Positions 1-64,000 are shown, counted from the first letter of the stretch. The stretch is 64,000 bases of DNA from Numida meleagris (GCF_002078875.1 NC_034411.1:4243297-4307296), one strand, 5' to 3'. Translations and numbers: made by a program. The notes: generated by a model not told the origin, from the letters alone.

Positions 1-482
1 CTGGCCTGACGCCCGGCTGTGGGAGCGAGGGGTGGGGGGGGTCCTCGGCCATAGCAAGCTCTGGGTCAGCTTCGGTGGAGCATGAGAAAACTCTGAAAGC
101 CTGGTGCGGGCATCACCTCAGCTGAGCTATAAAGATACGACTCAGCATCCTAGATCGTTTGCGGCTGAAGTTAATTAGGGAAACACTCTTAACAGGCAAC
201 AAGATTTTCCTATAGAAGGCTGTTGGCAGGGAGATGCGCGGCGGGGAGTTGGCTAGCATCCCGTGCAAAGCTCCTTCTGACAAACAAACTGTGGCGTGCG
301 TTGTTCGGGAGCAGGCGCCGAGAGCCGGTTTGGGAAGACATCCCATCTGGGGAAAGCGTTTGGGTCTGATCTTCACTTTAAGGGATCTCGGTGGAACCCT
401 TTGGGTGCAGCAGGTGATGAGCAGGCTTCCTGGAGGCCAGATGGAATGTGCTGTGTGTAAGTGTCTTGCTTTGCCTCCCCAG
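1..482 (+). other. PYGB: PYGB intron 1, 3' part
   Basis: This stretch ends in a pyrimidine tract and an AG acceptor at 481-482, directly before the first PYGB exon in the window. Exon 1 (about 81 residues, with the start codon and the N-terminal regulatory serine) is not seen here and must lie upstream. The open frame that runs through 234-686 is intron read-through around exon 2, not a real N-terminus. Confidence 0.8.
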
Positions 483-12911
<12,429 letters not shown>

Positions 12912-13515
12912 CGCGAGCACAGAGGGAAGGAAAGAGGGATGTATTCCCAGCCCGGGAGGCCTGAGCTGCATTTCACCGCCAGCCACATGGGCTCGGCGCT
13001 GCAGAAGCAAGGCCTTTCCCTCAGCAGGGTACAAGGATGCCCTGAGGAGGAGCCCTGACTGAGCAACGGGAGCTGGGAGAGAGGAGAAGGGACCCTGTGT
13101 TTGCACCCATGTATCCAGCCTGCACGTGCTGCATATTGCTTCTAGTGAGACAACCACAGATAAGTCTTCCACCACCGTGTTCCACGCTTAACAAGGGATT
13201 TCCAATTCAGTCCTTCCGTCCCTGTGCACGGAGCCTTGCTTGGCCTCCTTGCAGCGTGGAGGATCTTGCATCCTGCTCCAGGGGCTGTGCCAGCCCTACA
13301 GCCATCAGAGGGAGAGGCTGCTGCCTGCCCTTCCAGTCACCTCTTTCCCCTGTAACACCTTGAGAAAGTGGGGTTGGATGTTCCATCAGCTGCCTCCAGC
13401 GTGGTTGCTGATTCTGTACAGCGTGGTCCAAAAGGAGATGGATCAGCACCTGGGGTCACACAGCTTGCTGTAGCCTCCTCCTGCACCTATTAATTAAAGC
13501 CCAGTAGCCGAACCA
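12912..13515 (+). other. PYGB: PYGB 3' UTR
   Basis: Noncoding sequence from the PYGB stop codon to the likely cleavage site. The end is inferred from an ATTAAA hexamer at 13493-13498 and a U-rich downstream tract at 13524-13558. Confidence 0.7.
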
Positions 13516-13558
13516 CTTCAGGGATTTTTTTAAGGTTTTTTTTTTTTTCTTTTTTTTA
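13493..13558 (+). terminator. PYGB: PYGB polyadenylation signal
   Basis: ATTAAA at 13493-13498 is followed about 30 bp later by a strongly T-rich stretch (13524-13558), the usual arrangement of hexamer and U-rich downstream element. Cleavage would be near 13510-13520. Confidence 0.65.
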
Positions 13559-14225
13559 AGCATCCATGTCTGCATGGAACAGGTTCTACTTGTCACTGCC
13601 AGTTGAGTAGTTGACCCTGCAGTGCCCTTAGGCCCCCAGAGGGGCTTTGGCCTCTCAGGGCACTTCTGCCCAAGAGGTGACAATCTTATTACAGCTCTTG
13701 TGTTCCTCCACAGCTGGGTGATGCTGGTCTGGTGCTGGGGTCAGTTCAACACCTGTAGTGCGATGTAGTGCACCCATACTCCTGTGTGACACCAACTCAT
13801 TAAAATGACCAAAATACCTGTTAGTTTGACTTAGGGCTGATGTGTCCATGCTCGTGGTTCCACGTTGCAACAGGTCAGTGCTGTGACACTCAAAGCTATG
13901 CTGGGACATGGTCCCTGGGGTGCTGGCACTGTCATGGGGCCAGCACATCTCTGCAAGGATGGAGGTGGTACCAGAGACATGTCCTTGCACCAGGATGGGG
14001 ATTAGGGTCTTGGGCTTGGCCTACAAATGGCACAGAGAGCTGCTGTGCTTGAAACTCTGGGGGCAGCTCATGTTTCTCCCATTCTGAGGGGAAGTAGTGG
14101 CTCAGCAGCACGGCAGTGAAGACTCACCCCCAAACCCCTCATCTCCCATCCCACAGCCCTGCTGCAGCACCGCCACATGTTTTGGGAAAAAACAATCCCA
14201 AAAAATCACCCAGTGAAACAGGTTG
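13559..14225. other. Gap between convergent 3' ends of PYGB and ABHD12
   Basis: About 0.7 kb with no recognised gene or repeat. A second ATTAAA at 13799-13804 could give a longer PYGB transcript. The two genes face each other tail to tail here. Confidence 0.7.
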
Positions 14226-14249
14226 CTGAAATGATCAGCAATCAATGCC

Positions 14250-14255
14250 TTTATT
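14250..14255 (-). terminator. ABHD12: ABHD12 distal polyadenylation signal
   Basis: TTTATT on the + strand is AATAAA on the ABHD12 strand. It is followed downstream (lower coordinates, about 14180-14215) by two T6 runs, which fit a U-rich downstream element. Confidence 0.6.
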
Positions 14256-15487
14256 AAAACTACACCACTTTGAGATAAACATTTCAGTTCTAATTTCCAA
14301 GCATATCACTGGCCTCTGAACAAGAATGGAGGTGCTGGGATCACCAACATCCACAGTTCCTGTGCTGACCCTCAGCGCTGCCCCAGGGCAGGAGCACCCC
14401 GAGCCAGCTGCCAGCAGCACCGATAGCCGGAATGTACAGGTCCCTCTCTACAGAGCCAAGTAAGTGTTTCTCTTCCGTCAGTGCAATAAATACAAGTGCA
14501 TTAAACATAATTTAAGTGGCACAGTTAGCTTATGAGTATCATGGGTCAGAAACTTCAGGAATAACCACGTTATAGCAGAAGAATCTCAGTACAAGAACAA
14601 GCTACTGTCTGCTGTGCAACTAGTATGAGCCTGCAGGTATAACTTGGATGCATGCCAAGCAGCTTCTACTACGCTGTACACCCCTGAATGGAGCCCTTCA
14701 GGCAGCACCGAGCCGCTTCTGAGCACTAGTGACTATCCTACAGCACCTGGAACTGGCTGGAGCCTGACAGGGACACAGCCAGACACTGCCAAGCCTGCAT
14801 CCGACCCTCTCCTCTCTCAGAGCAGAACTCAACAGTGGCGTAAAAGCAGCCCTGTCGTAGCCCAAAGCAGGGTAAGGACATCCCCAGAACATCTCCCCCT
14901 GGAAGAGGGCTCATTTCCACTTCTCTTTCCCACCATGGCACTGAGGTGAGCTGAGAAAGCAGCTGCTGGAAGTGCCTGTGGTGGCCAGAACGCAGCACGG
15001 AGGCGGAGGGAGAGATTGGGAGCAACCCCAGCCTTATTTTTGCATCACAAACTACATATCACTGCCTGCTCTTATCTACAGAGGAACAGCATAGCTACCA
15101 GACCTGGAAAACTTGATCTAAGGAATTAAAAAGTAAATAAGTTTAAAAAAAAAAAAAGAAATCCTTCCCCCGCTGAAGAAAGCAAATATCTGTCCAGGTA
15201 GGTAGGGGGAGAATGGAAGAAATCCACTCCCCCACCCTGGGCCCATGTTCTTGGAAGAGGGAAGTCAGGCAAAACAACCTCATGCTTTCCAGCTTAACCC
15301 CCAGAGCTTGTTATTTATCTACATCAACCACTTCAATCCTATTAAAAAGTGCATGTGAAGAAGGGGAGGAGCTCCACTGAGGATAATAGAGATGGGAGCA
15401 GAAATGTTCAGGAAAAAAAAAAAGCATACAGAGAAGATAAAAGGGTATTAATCTTTTCCATTAAATAGATGTTTAAAAAGGAAGAGC

Positions 15488-15518
15488 AAAAAAAAAAAAA
15501 ACCAGCTTTCTCTTTATT
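15488..15518 (-). terminator. ABHD12: ABHD12 proximal polyadenylation signal (candidate)
   Basis: AATAAA on the minus strand at 15518-15513 is followed 11 nt later by a run of 14 T (15501-15488). Use of this site would give a 3' UTR of about 0.6 kb instead of 1.9 kb. Confidence 0.45.
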
Positions 15519-16130
15519 TCCATAATGTGTGCAATTAGCCCAACACTTGCAACACATAGTGACTGAAGAGCTGAATAAAAATACCTCTCACCACCTGGAT
15601 CTGCAGTGGATTTGTAATTACAGCTACTTAGCAAAAGGGGAAGGCAAAACATGTATTTCCTGGAAAGAAAACACCTCAAACTCAAGCAAGACAACTGTGG
15701 TATGGAGACACTGCAAAAGCCATTTGCCAACAAATAAGTCTCTACGTGATCCAAAAACCAGCAGCAGCGTTTGAAAGTGAAAGAAACACCCTTGGTCATG
15801 ACACAGCCAAGGTATGTCTGTCCTCAGCAGTACCACTCTGGATTGGCCAGGCTCTGTTGTGCTTACTTTGTTCACTGTTTGGTATCAGCTCCTGGGTTGT
15901 CGTCACCCCTCCATCTACATCAAAGAAAGAAGCCAACCATATCCTCCTACCATCACAGGTGCTGATGTCGGGAGCTGGAGTTGCCAAGGGTACACATCAG
16001 GACCAGAGCGGGAACTCCTGATCTCCTCTAGTGCCAGGGATGGAAGAACGGCAGACTGACCCACAGGGAGAGGGGAGGAAAATGAGGAGAGAGGAAGAAA
16101 AGAAAGGAAAACCTCTGTGCTGCCAAGTCT

Positions 16131-44665
<28,535 letters not shown>

Positions 44666-44850
44666 GGCGGGCGGGGGAGCGGCGGCGGCGGCCCGGGACG
44701 TCGGGGACGGCAGGATCGGCTCCGCGCACGGCCGCCGCTCGCCCAGCGCCGCGCTTGCCCCAGCCCCGCCCCCGCCAATCTCCGCCTCCGGAGCGGGCCG
44801 GGGACAAAGGACACCCGCACCTCGGATGGCCGCCGCCCACTCCGCGCCGA

Positions 44851-44932
44851 GCCGCCATCATTACTGCGGGTAAAGAGCGCCGTGCCGCGCCGCCATCTTT
44901 ACTGCGGGCACAGAGCGTCGTGCCGCCATTTT
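44851..44932 (-). repeat. Tandem 38-bp YY1-type units
   Basis: Two adjacent 38-bp units (44851-44888 and 44889-44926) differ at 4 positions. Each starts with GCCGCCATC, and a third partial copy begins within the second (44922-44932, GCCGCCATTTT). All are in the predicted ABHD12 5' leader or core promoter. Confidence 0.9.
44861..44929 (-). other. Upstream ORF 1 of ABHD12 (22 codons)
   Basis: If transcription begins above 44929, the third YY1-type site supplies an ATG that opens a 22-residue frame ending at TAA (44863-44861). An in-frame second ATG lies at 44896. The stop overlaps the start of upstream ORF 2 as TAATG. Confidence 0.45.
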
Positions 44933-45020
44933 GTTGGCGGCCTGAGGCACTACCTAGGCGTGTGGGCGGGACGGCGGCCGTGGTCGTGGCCGGTGCGGCC
45001 TGCGTCCGAGGCCCAATGCC

Positions 45021-48000
45021 TCTGGGCTTTGTCTTTCAGAGCTTCAGAGAAAGTAGCCATATCCAAGTTCAGGGTACGGTTCTTCCCCTCCTGTTTGCAC
45101 TATGGCCTTATCGGAGGGTAGTGATAATGCTTTAGAATACAGATCCTCATGTTCATCCCCACAGACAAAGGCAAGGTTGTGTTGCTGCAGACCTTCCGTA
45201 GCGGCATGGGGATTTCGCACAGGGAGAAGTTGTGGTAAATAAGGAACAACTAAAACATCTGTTCTGCTTCCAGCAATAATATTAATAAATAAAACTATCC
45301 ATGATATAGCAATGAGCAGCAGAAAGCAGACACTCTTACATATCCCATCTTCCACTGCAGATAGTAAATACCAGGTTGGTCTGACAGGGTACCCATGTGT
45401 TCTCCAAGAGTAAAGGAGTGGGGAAATTTCTAGAAAGCAGAGCTCTTCAGACAAGTGACCACAGCTATTTTGTGCCCATTTCTTCTGTCATGGTGCAAAC
45501 TGAGCCATACCTGGAATATACACAGAGATTCCAGGTAAATAGAGCATTACAAGTTAGTCCCAAAAGCAAAAAAAAAAAAAAGTGGGCCAACAAGGAGGAG
45601 GTCGTTGCCATAAGACAAGCTTCGACTATCTCAGCATTTACACTTACCTTGCAGAAATTACAATCTAATGTGCTGATCTCTGCTTTGTCATGTCACTGGA
45701 AGCTTCTCCTAACATTTGTGACCTTTTAGAGATTTTCTGTCAGCCAGATAATAATTCCTAAAACTTTCAGGCAGGCTGAAAGTGGAAGTCCTGTTGCAAG
45801 CTTGGTGCTGCGAGCACCGAAGAAGAGTGTCCTTTTCCCTCAGCTTTTGCTTTATTTCCTTCATGTCATTGGGAAGGCTCGCTGCTGTGACTGGGGATTG
45901 TTAGCCAAGTGTTAGGGCACATGGTGACAAAACATCAGGACTGGTAGACACTCCACAAGCCAGCTCTGCTGAAAGTCTGTATTTATGGCATGGCTCCTAA
46001 TAACAGTTGGCATTTTCTTTGTGCTAGAAAGCAAACAAGCATGTTTATTTGTTGGTTGGTTTGTTTTGGGGGTTACCTTAAGCTGTTCTCAACATTTCTA
46101 AAGGCTTCCTTAAGAACATACAAGTATAAACAAGTTTGTTGGTGGTTTTTTTTTTGTCTCTCCCATCATATCAGATTTTTAAGATTTAGAAATCACCACA
46201 TCATCTATTTTATTCATTACTTATTTATTTTTTTTGGATGTATAGTCCTCTATACTGCTAGTACATAATTTATGGTGTATAAGAGAGGTTCTCCCATTTG
46301 GGATCAGTACTTAACCTTCTTACCCACTGTAAGAGATGAGTGCTGCATCAGAAAGTTGCCCACTCACAGAAATTAATGCACAGCATCCATTCGTAACCCC
46401 AGATTAACCCCAGATATTATGGCTAAATTCTGGTGGGCTTGTTGGGAGTGCATTAAGGCAAGGGACATACTTCTGCTGCTGTTATAGGCAAACTAGGGAG
46501 AAATTCTGCTGTCTGTGGTCACCGAACAATTCATCTAAACAGTACTAAACAGCCTAGGGAACATGCTGTCCCAGGACTTCTTAGCAACCAGTAGCTCCAT
46601 GTGGTTCTACGGAGAGAATATATACAGGAAGAACAGGAAAATCCAGTCAGACAAAAAATTGAAAAATAATTTGATATTTCTTAGCTCAAGGCATAAATGA
46701 AGACTACGGTAAAGCTGTAATAGAAACTATCCCTGTGGGCAAGGACACCTTCCGTAGGGTTTCAGTATGTCTGGGAGGATCTGGAAGAGATGTGGAGACA
46801 GGCCATAGGATAAGGATACCACCTGCTAAACTTTACTGATTCCAGTCTCCTTCCTCCCTGAATGCACCTGCCTGGCCTGGAGATGAAGAAGATGGAAAGC
46901 AAAGGACAGCAACTGAGCAGAGATCCTAAGTAACATTAGCAAGAGAAGGGATGAGAAATGCGGATGACACTCTTAACAAGTGAAGTGTCCACAAAGGACA
47001 GAACCCAACGAAGGAGACACTGAAGGAACACAAAAAGGCCAGGGGAAAGTACTGTCGAGGAAATTAAGTCTCTTGAAAGCACAGGCTATTCAAAGCAACA
47101 AAGCGATCAGAAAAAAGCAAGGGCAGAGCTACCCTGAGGAGGAGGTAGCAGATGGGGGGAAAAGCCAAGGAGAGGGGACTCAGAGCAGAGCAGAGGGAGA
47201 CTCTACACCCTGCAAAGGAGGCAACAGTACCTCTGGAAATCCAGAGAGGCCTGCTTTGAGGACATACACCCATAGTGTTCTATTTGTCAAACTGCTCCTC
47301 TGTGTCAGAGCAAGGAATTGTGGTGCTACCAGCATTCATCAGCAAATTCTGTTCAGGCACTCCCAACCAGTCCTGCAAGGCACAGCTGCCCTTCTGAGAA
47401 CACTTTTTCCCCCGGTTTTGGAGCAATAGTTGAATGAACACTCATAGAGGTCAATGTCATCTTTACTATAGCCTTGCTGTCAAACCTGCAAAAATGACTT
47501 TGTTGGTGTTATATCTCTGGCAAAATGGGGAATACATGGCTGTATGTTATAGGCTCAAGGACATTTTTCTACTTGTGCCCAGCTAGGTTTGTTTAATTGA
47601 TGAGTTTGAAAAAACAATGAGCTAGTGCTTAGGTTTAGAGAAGACCGATTGAAATCTACTGCCCAGATGTGCTGATATTTGTTCCAGACACAAAGAGCAT
47701 TCAGGGAACTCTGATAAAACATGGGTGGGTCCTGGGTCACATTTAGATCCTTTCTTTACAATATAGTAGGCATTTCTAAGGGCGTGGAACAGTTCTGCAG
47801 AATTCAGGCAACAGAAGATGCAAGTACATCCAGTCCAGCTCTTGCAGATGGTCTGCTGGCCAGGTGACAGAACTACTGCCTGGAACAGCCAAGCTCAGTA
47901 TGATCACAGGGGTTCCTAGCAAACCACAGAATAACTCAGTGTTTTCTTTGTTCCACTCCAAACTGACGCCTGGGAGTTGTAAGTTGAGAAATATATAATC

Positions 48001-49600
48001 CGGGAAGCATTTACATTTACCTGCCTGCTGGGGCAATTCTTCGAGCTGTGTATTTGAAGATGTTCATAAGGTTTCTCTCCACAGTTTTCTCCATGCTGAC
48101 CACCTTGCCTGCTAGTGCTAGTGCCCCTGCTGAAGCACCTCTGGCACACCTGTGTGCCTCATTTCACTCCCCACTGATGCATCATGGCCCATCTAAGAGT
48201 ACACCCTGTCAGCCCAGAATGTGCCTGCCCCAAAGACTGGAAGGGTATTATACAACAAAGGTTCATAATGTGCCCCATCGCAGAAAGAGGTGCCTGTTGT
48301 AACTCTTTTTGTTGTTGTTGTTCATAAACGTACAATCCAGGGGTTTCTGTACTGGAGACAGCAGCAACACAGCTCAGAGCTTGCACAGCCAGAATTACAC
48401 TGAGATCAGATAAGTGCCCTTGCTTAAGTTCAAAGAGCTGTCTTCCAGTTCCCATAGGTACTGACACTTCAGGACCCTTGTGAATCCTGTGGTTCTGAGA
48501 AACTCTATAACACAAAGTGGCACCTTTGAAGCAGACACCTTTGTGTCACCTACTGAATAGATGTGGTCAGTCAGCGAGATAGAGCAGGGCCAAGGACACA
48601 GTACAGGTTTCCTGGTAACAAATCCACAGTACATGCGCAAAGCAGGCTGTAGGCAAAATCTGCGCCTGTTTGAAGCCAGAGTGATTCATATTGCAGGCTT
48701 GGCTAAAGTGAACTGGAGCTTTTTCACCTCTTGCACCAGCCAACAGGTCACCAAGCACCTCAAAACTTTCTCAGCTCTCGACCCTGCTCTCTTACTACAA
48801 CAAAAATCAAATCTTGCTCTGCAATGACACAACTGTCCGCTTTTGCAAATATCTCATAAGCTATGACATTAATTTTTGGAGTGTCCAATAGTCAGTGGCT
48901 GTTAAAGTGGCTTGGCCATTTCTTTGTCAGGACAGGTATCTCCAGGTGCTGCTGCAAGCCCTTGGACTTGTTTCATCAGTAGCAGAGGATATGTTTCAAT
49001 TAAATTACCCAGATCAAAACACATTCTTCAAGAGCTGCTGAGGACTGCCAAGCTCTTTGTGTGTTCCACTGGAGTGAGTCATGATATACTGCTCAGCAGT
49101 GAGAGATTAGCTAGCAGCAGATCACCACGAGCTGCAAGGGTGTCATTCATACACATTTTTGCTCTCCTTGGTTTTCAATGAAACCTCTTCCGATTGCTAC
49201 AGATTACGGTGAATTTAACTCCAGGAATTCAAGCGTCCATGTAGTGCTGAAGCCTGCCGGCCCTGCAGCCTGTCTGCCTCCACCACCAAGTGAGGGCTGC
49301 TGTGTGTTGGGTAGGGAGCGACAGTGTCATCCTCGGGTCACAGAGCGCTTGTAGGCAATGCAGCGGCATCGGAAACAGGCCGTCTGCTTTGTGCAGCACT
49401 CGCCTGTAGATGGCAGCAGTCCCACGTGGCACTGAAACAGACTGAAGGAACATTTTGCACCGGGTCAGCAGCCGCAATGAAAATTTCTGAGCTTTGCTGA
49501 TTTCAGGAACAGCAGGCCGCTGAGACCAAAAGAAATGGAAGAGTCATCTCTGCGGAGAAGAGCATGAGGCTGAAGAACATTGAAGCAAACTGGAAAGACA
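45021..49600. other. Intergenic region, no recognised gene
   Basis: About 4.6 kb between the ABHD12 promoter and the CR1 block. It has short homopolymer and (GTT)n runs (45569-45582, 46150-46160, 48306-48320) and isolated ORFs up to 149 codons (46980-47429) with no family resemblance. No GINS1 exon, the human neighbour of ABHD12, could be found. Confidence 0.7.
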
Positions 49601-49619
49601 CAAGACACATGGAGCGTAA

Positions 49620-49895
49620 TAAGAAGGCGATCAGAAGTAGCCAGCATAGATTTACGGAGGGGAAATGGTGCTGAACCAATGTGAAACCTACAATTAGATG
49701 GCTGGTTTGATGGATGAGGGGAGAGCAATTAATGTTGGTTCTCTTGATCTGAGTAGAGCTTGAACACTCTGGTGACATCACCATTGAGAAATCAATGAAG
49801 CATGGAGAAGAGGCTCAGAGGACTGTGCTTAGGGACACAAAATCCAGCTGGAGGACAGTTGATAGTGGTGTGCCCAGGGGTGTTTCTCCTCTTTG
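49620..49895 (+). pseudogene. CR1 LINE fragment 1 (reverse transcriptase region)
   Basis: Contains the degraded CR1 reverse-transcriptase segment AGCCAGCATAGATTTACGGA and, after an internal deletion, GGTGTGCCCAGGGGTGT, which in intact elements lies several hundred bases further on. Frames are broken. The 5' limit is uncertain. Confidence 0.75.
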
Positions 49896-49901
49896 TGGCT
49901 G

Positions 49902-50956
49902 TCAGGCAAAATCCCTAGTGACTGGAAAAAGGGAAACATCACTCCCACCTTCAAGAAAAGGAGAAAGGAGGACCCAGGGAACTACATGTCAGTGAGCCTC
50001 ATCTCTGTGCCTGGGAAGATCGTGGAACAGATCCTCCTAGAAGAGATATTAAGGCACATGCAAGATGAGGTGATCTGAGACAGCCAGCATGGCTTCACCA
50101 AGGGCAGATCTTGTCTGACCAATTTGGTGACCCTCTATGATGTTGTGATGGCACTGGTGGACAAAGGAAGGGCAAATGTTGTGATCTTCCTGGACTTGTG
50201 CAAGTCCTTATGATCCTGCACCACCTCCTTATCTCTAAATTGGAGAGATATGGATTTGAAGGCTGGACTATCCAATGGATAAAGAGTTAATTGGATGGTC
50301 ACAGTCAGAGGGTTATGGTCAATGGCTCTGTGTCCAGATAGAGACTGGTGACCAGTGGTGTCCCCCAGGGGTCTGTCCTAAGACACCATGGTGGCCTTCA
50401 ACATCTCTATCAATGATGTAGATTATGAGATCAAGTGTACCCACAGCAAGTTTGGTGATGACACCAAGCGGAGTGGTGCAGTTGACACAATGTAAGGAAG
50501 AGATGCCATCCAGAGGGACCTGGATGGGCTCAAGAAACAGGCACATGAGAATCTAATGAGGTTCAACAAGGCCAAGCGCAAGGTGATTCACTTGGGTTGG
50601 GGCAATCTCTGATGTGTGTACAGACTGGGAGAAGAGCTCCTTGGGAGCACCCCTGCAGAGATGCACTTGGGGGTTCTGGCAGACAAAAAGCTGGACATGA
50701 GCCAGTAGTGCACGCTTGCAGACTGAAAGGCCGATGTATCCTGGTCTGCATCGAAAGAGGGGTGGCAGCAGGGAGAGAGAAGGGTTGTTCCTCTCTGTTC
50801 TGCCTTCATGAAGCCCCACTTGCAGCAATGTGTCCAGGCCTGGGGCCCCCAGCACAAGGAGGACATGGAACTGTTGTAGCAGATCCAGAGGAGGGCCACG
50901 AAGACGATGAACAGGCTGGGGCACCTCTCCTATGAGGAAAGGTTGAGGGAGGTGGG
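49902..50956 (+). pseudogene. CR1 LINE fragment 2 (reverse transcriptase, broken)
   Basis: The + strand reads CR1 ORF2: [13 protein letters not shown], then [20 protein letters not shown], then [16 protein letters not shown]. Stops and frameshifts interrupt it. The polymerase box reads FGDDTK (50451-50468) where CR1 elements usually have FADDTK. It continues into the 3' part of ORF2 up to TCCTATGAGGAAAGGTTGAG (ending near 50945). Confidence 0.9.
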
Positions 50957-51420
50957 CTGATACACCAGAGGGTTGTGCAGCCATCCAGAGGCAATGGAAC
51001 AGGTATGAGAAATGGGTGAAGATAAACCTCCTGAAGCTCAGCAAGGGAAGTGCCAAGTCCCGACCCCAGGGAGGAACAAGCCTGGGCACCAGCACTTGCT
51101 GGAGGCCAACCAACCTGCTGGAAAGCAGTTGGGCAGAGAAGGCCCTGGTGGATACCAAGTTGTACCCAGGGACAAAACAATCTGACAGCCTCCTGGGAGG
51201 AGTGTTGCCAGCTCTGGAGGGAAGTGATCCTCCCTCTCTGTTCAGCACTGGCAAGGCCACGCCTGGAGCTCGGTCCCATTCTGGGCAGCACAGTACAAGA
51301 GAAACATGGACACACTAGAGGGAGCCCAGCCAGGGGCACAAAGATGATGAAGGGACTGGAGCACCCCTCACGGGCTGAAAGAGCTGGGGCTGCGTTGCTT
51401 AGAGAAGGTTAGAGGGGACC
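50957..51420 (+). pseudogene. CR1 LINE fragment 3 (truncated at both ends)
   Basis: The sequence returns to an earlier ORF2 position (CTGATACACCAGAGGGTTGT) and runs again through AACCTGCTGGAAAGCAG and GCCCAGCCAGGGGCACAAAG, so this is a separate copy in the same orientation. It ends near 51420 without the CR1 3' tail. Confidence 0.8.
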
Positions 51421-51699
51421 CTAGGAACGCGTGTAAAACCCAGAGGGAAGGGTGCAGAAACCCCAGAGCCTTTCCTCCGATTCATGTCACCCCTCGCCCC
51501 CCGTAGCCCCGCCCCCCCGTGACGAGCGAGCCGCCTCGCCAATCAGAAAAATCCGCCGCTCTGCGTCGGCGCGGCGCGGCGCAGGCTGTTGCTAGGCAGA
51601 CGGGCTGGGCTGGCCCAATGGGAGCGGCGCGCAGCGGCCGGGCCCGGGCGCAGGCGGCGGCGGGAGCGGGAGCAGAGCGGCTGGGCCCCGGCGCTCACC

Positions 51700-64000
<12,301 letters not shown>

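Larger units (their letters stand above)
14226..16130 (-). other. ABHD12: ABHD12 3' UTR
   Basis: About 1.9 kb between the ABHD12 stop codon and the distal AATAAA (minus strand, 14255-14250). A proximal AATAAA (15518-15513) could end a shorter form. No open frame of note is present. Confidence 0.65.

Noticed and set aside
13524..13558. T-rich run as a processed-pseudogene tail
   Set aside because: It sits about 30 bp after the PYGB ATTAAA and is better explained as the downstream polyadenylation element. No retrocopy lies beside it.
46980..47429. 149-codon + strand ORF in the intergenic region
   Set aside because: Low-complexity polar start, no recognisable domain, no promoter or splice context. 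Most likely chance.
50553..51260. 235-codon minus-strand ORF
   Set aside because: It lies entirely antisense to CR1 LINE fragments and is a by-product of CR1 base composition.
49620..51420. Retrovirus-like reverse transcriptase
   Set aside because: The motifs ([19 protein letters not shown]) are those of CR1 non-LTR elements. No LTRs, primer-binding site, gag or env are seen.

Overview
The window is vertebrate nuclear DNA, very probably from a bird and most likely a galliform. It has split genes with GT-AG introns, CpG-island promoters, several CR1 LINE fragments with the avian ATTCTATG-type 3' tail, and no mammalian SINEs. It carries three recognisable protein-coding genes. PYGB (brain-type glycogen phosphorylase, + strand, 483-12911) has exons 2-20, with exon 1 lying before the window. 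ABHD12 (lysophosphatidylserine / monoacylglycerol lipase, - strand, 44665-16131) is complete in 13 coding exons. PPP2R5D (B56-delta regulatory subunit of protein phosphatase 2A, + strand, from 51700) has the first 9 coding exons and runs off the right edge. Each exon was placed by reading frame, splice consensus, phase continuity and similarity to the known protein families. The PYGB exons present add up to 762 codons plus stop, which with the 81 residues of exon 1 gives the usual 843. ABHD12 adds up to 381 residues.

Layout: 1-13.5 kb is PYGB; 13.5-14.2 kb is a short gap between two convergent 3' ends; 14.2-44.95 kb is ABHD12, including a 14.3 kb first intron; 44.95-49.6 kb is intergenic with no recognised gene; 49.6-51.4 kb is a head-to-tail mosaic of three CR1 LINE pieces; 51.47-52.33 kb is the PPP2R5D CpG-island promoter and first exons, interrupted by a 162-base run of N; 52.3-64 kb is the PPP2R5D body, with two more CR1 3' ends in introns.

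The genes do not form a functional pathway. PYGB breaks down glycogen in the cytosol, ABHD12 hydrolyses lysophospholipids and monoacylglycerols at the ER membrane, and PPP2R5D directs PP2A to its substrates. PYGB next to ABHD12 matches the human 20p11 order. PPP2R5D as the next gene does not match, because in human it lies on 6p21 and ABHD12 is followed by GINS1, so the 45-51.5 kb interval looks like a synteny junction.

I found no new gene system. The best leads are: a 197-bp gap-free inverted repeat shared by one intron of PYGB and one of ABHD12; tandem YY1-type units with nested upstream ORFs before ABHD12; a GC-AG intron in ABHD12; and the CR1 mosaic at the synteny junction.
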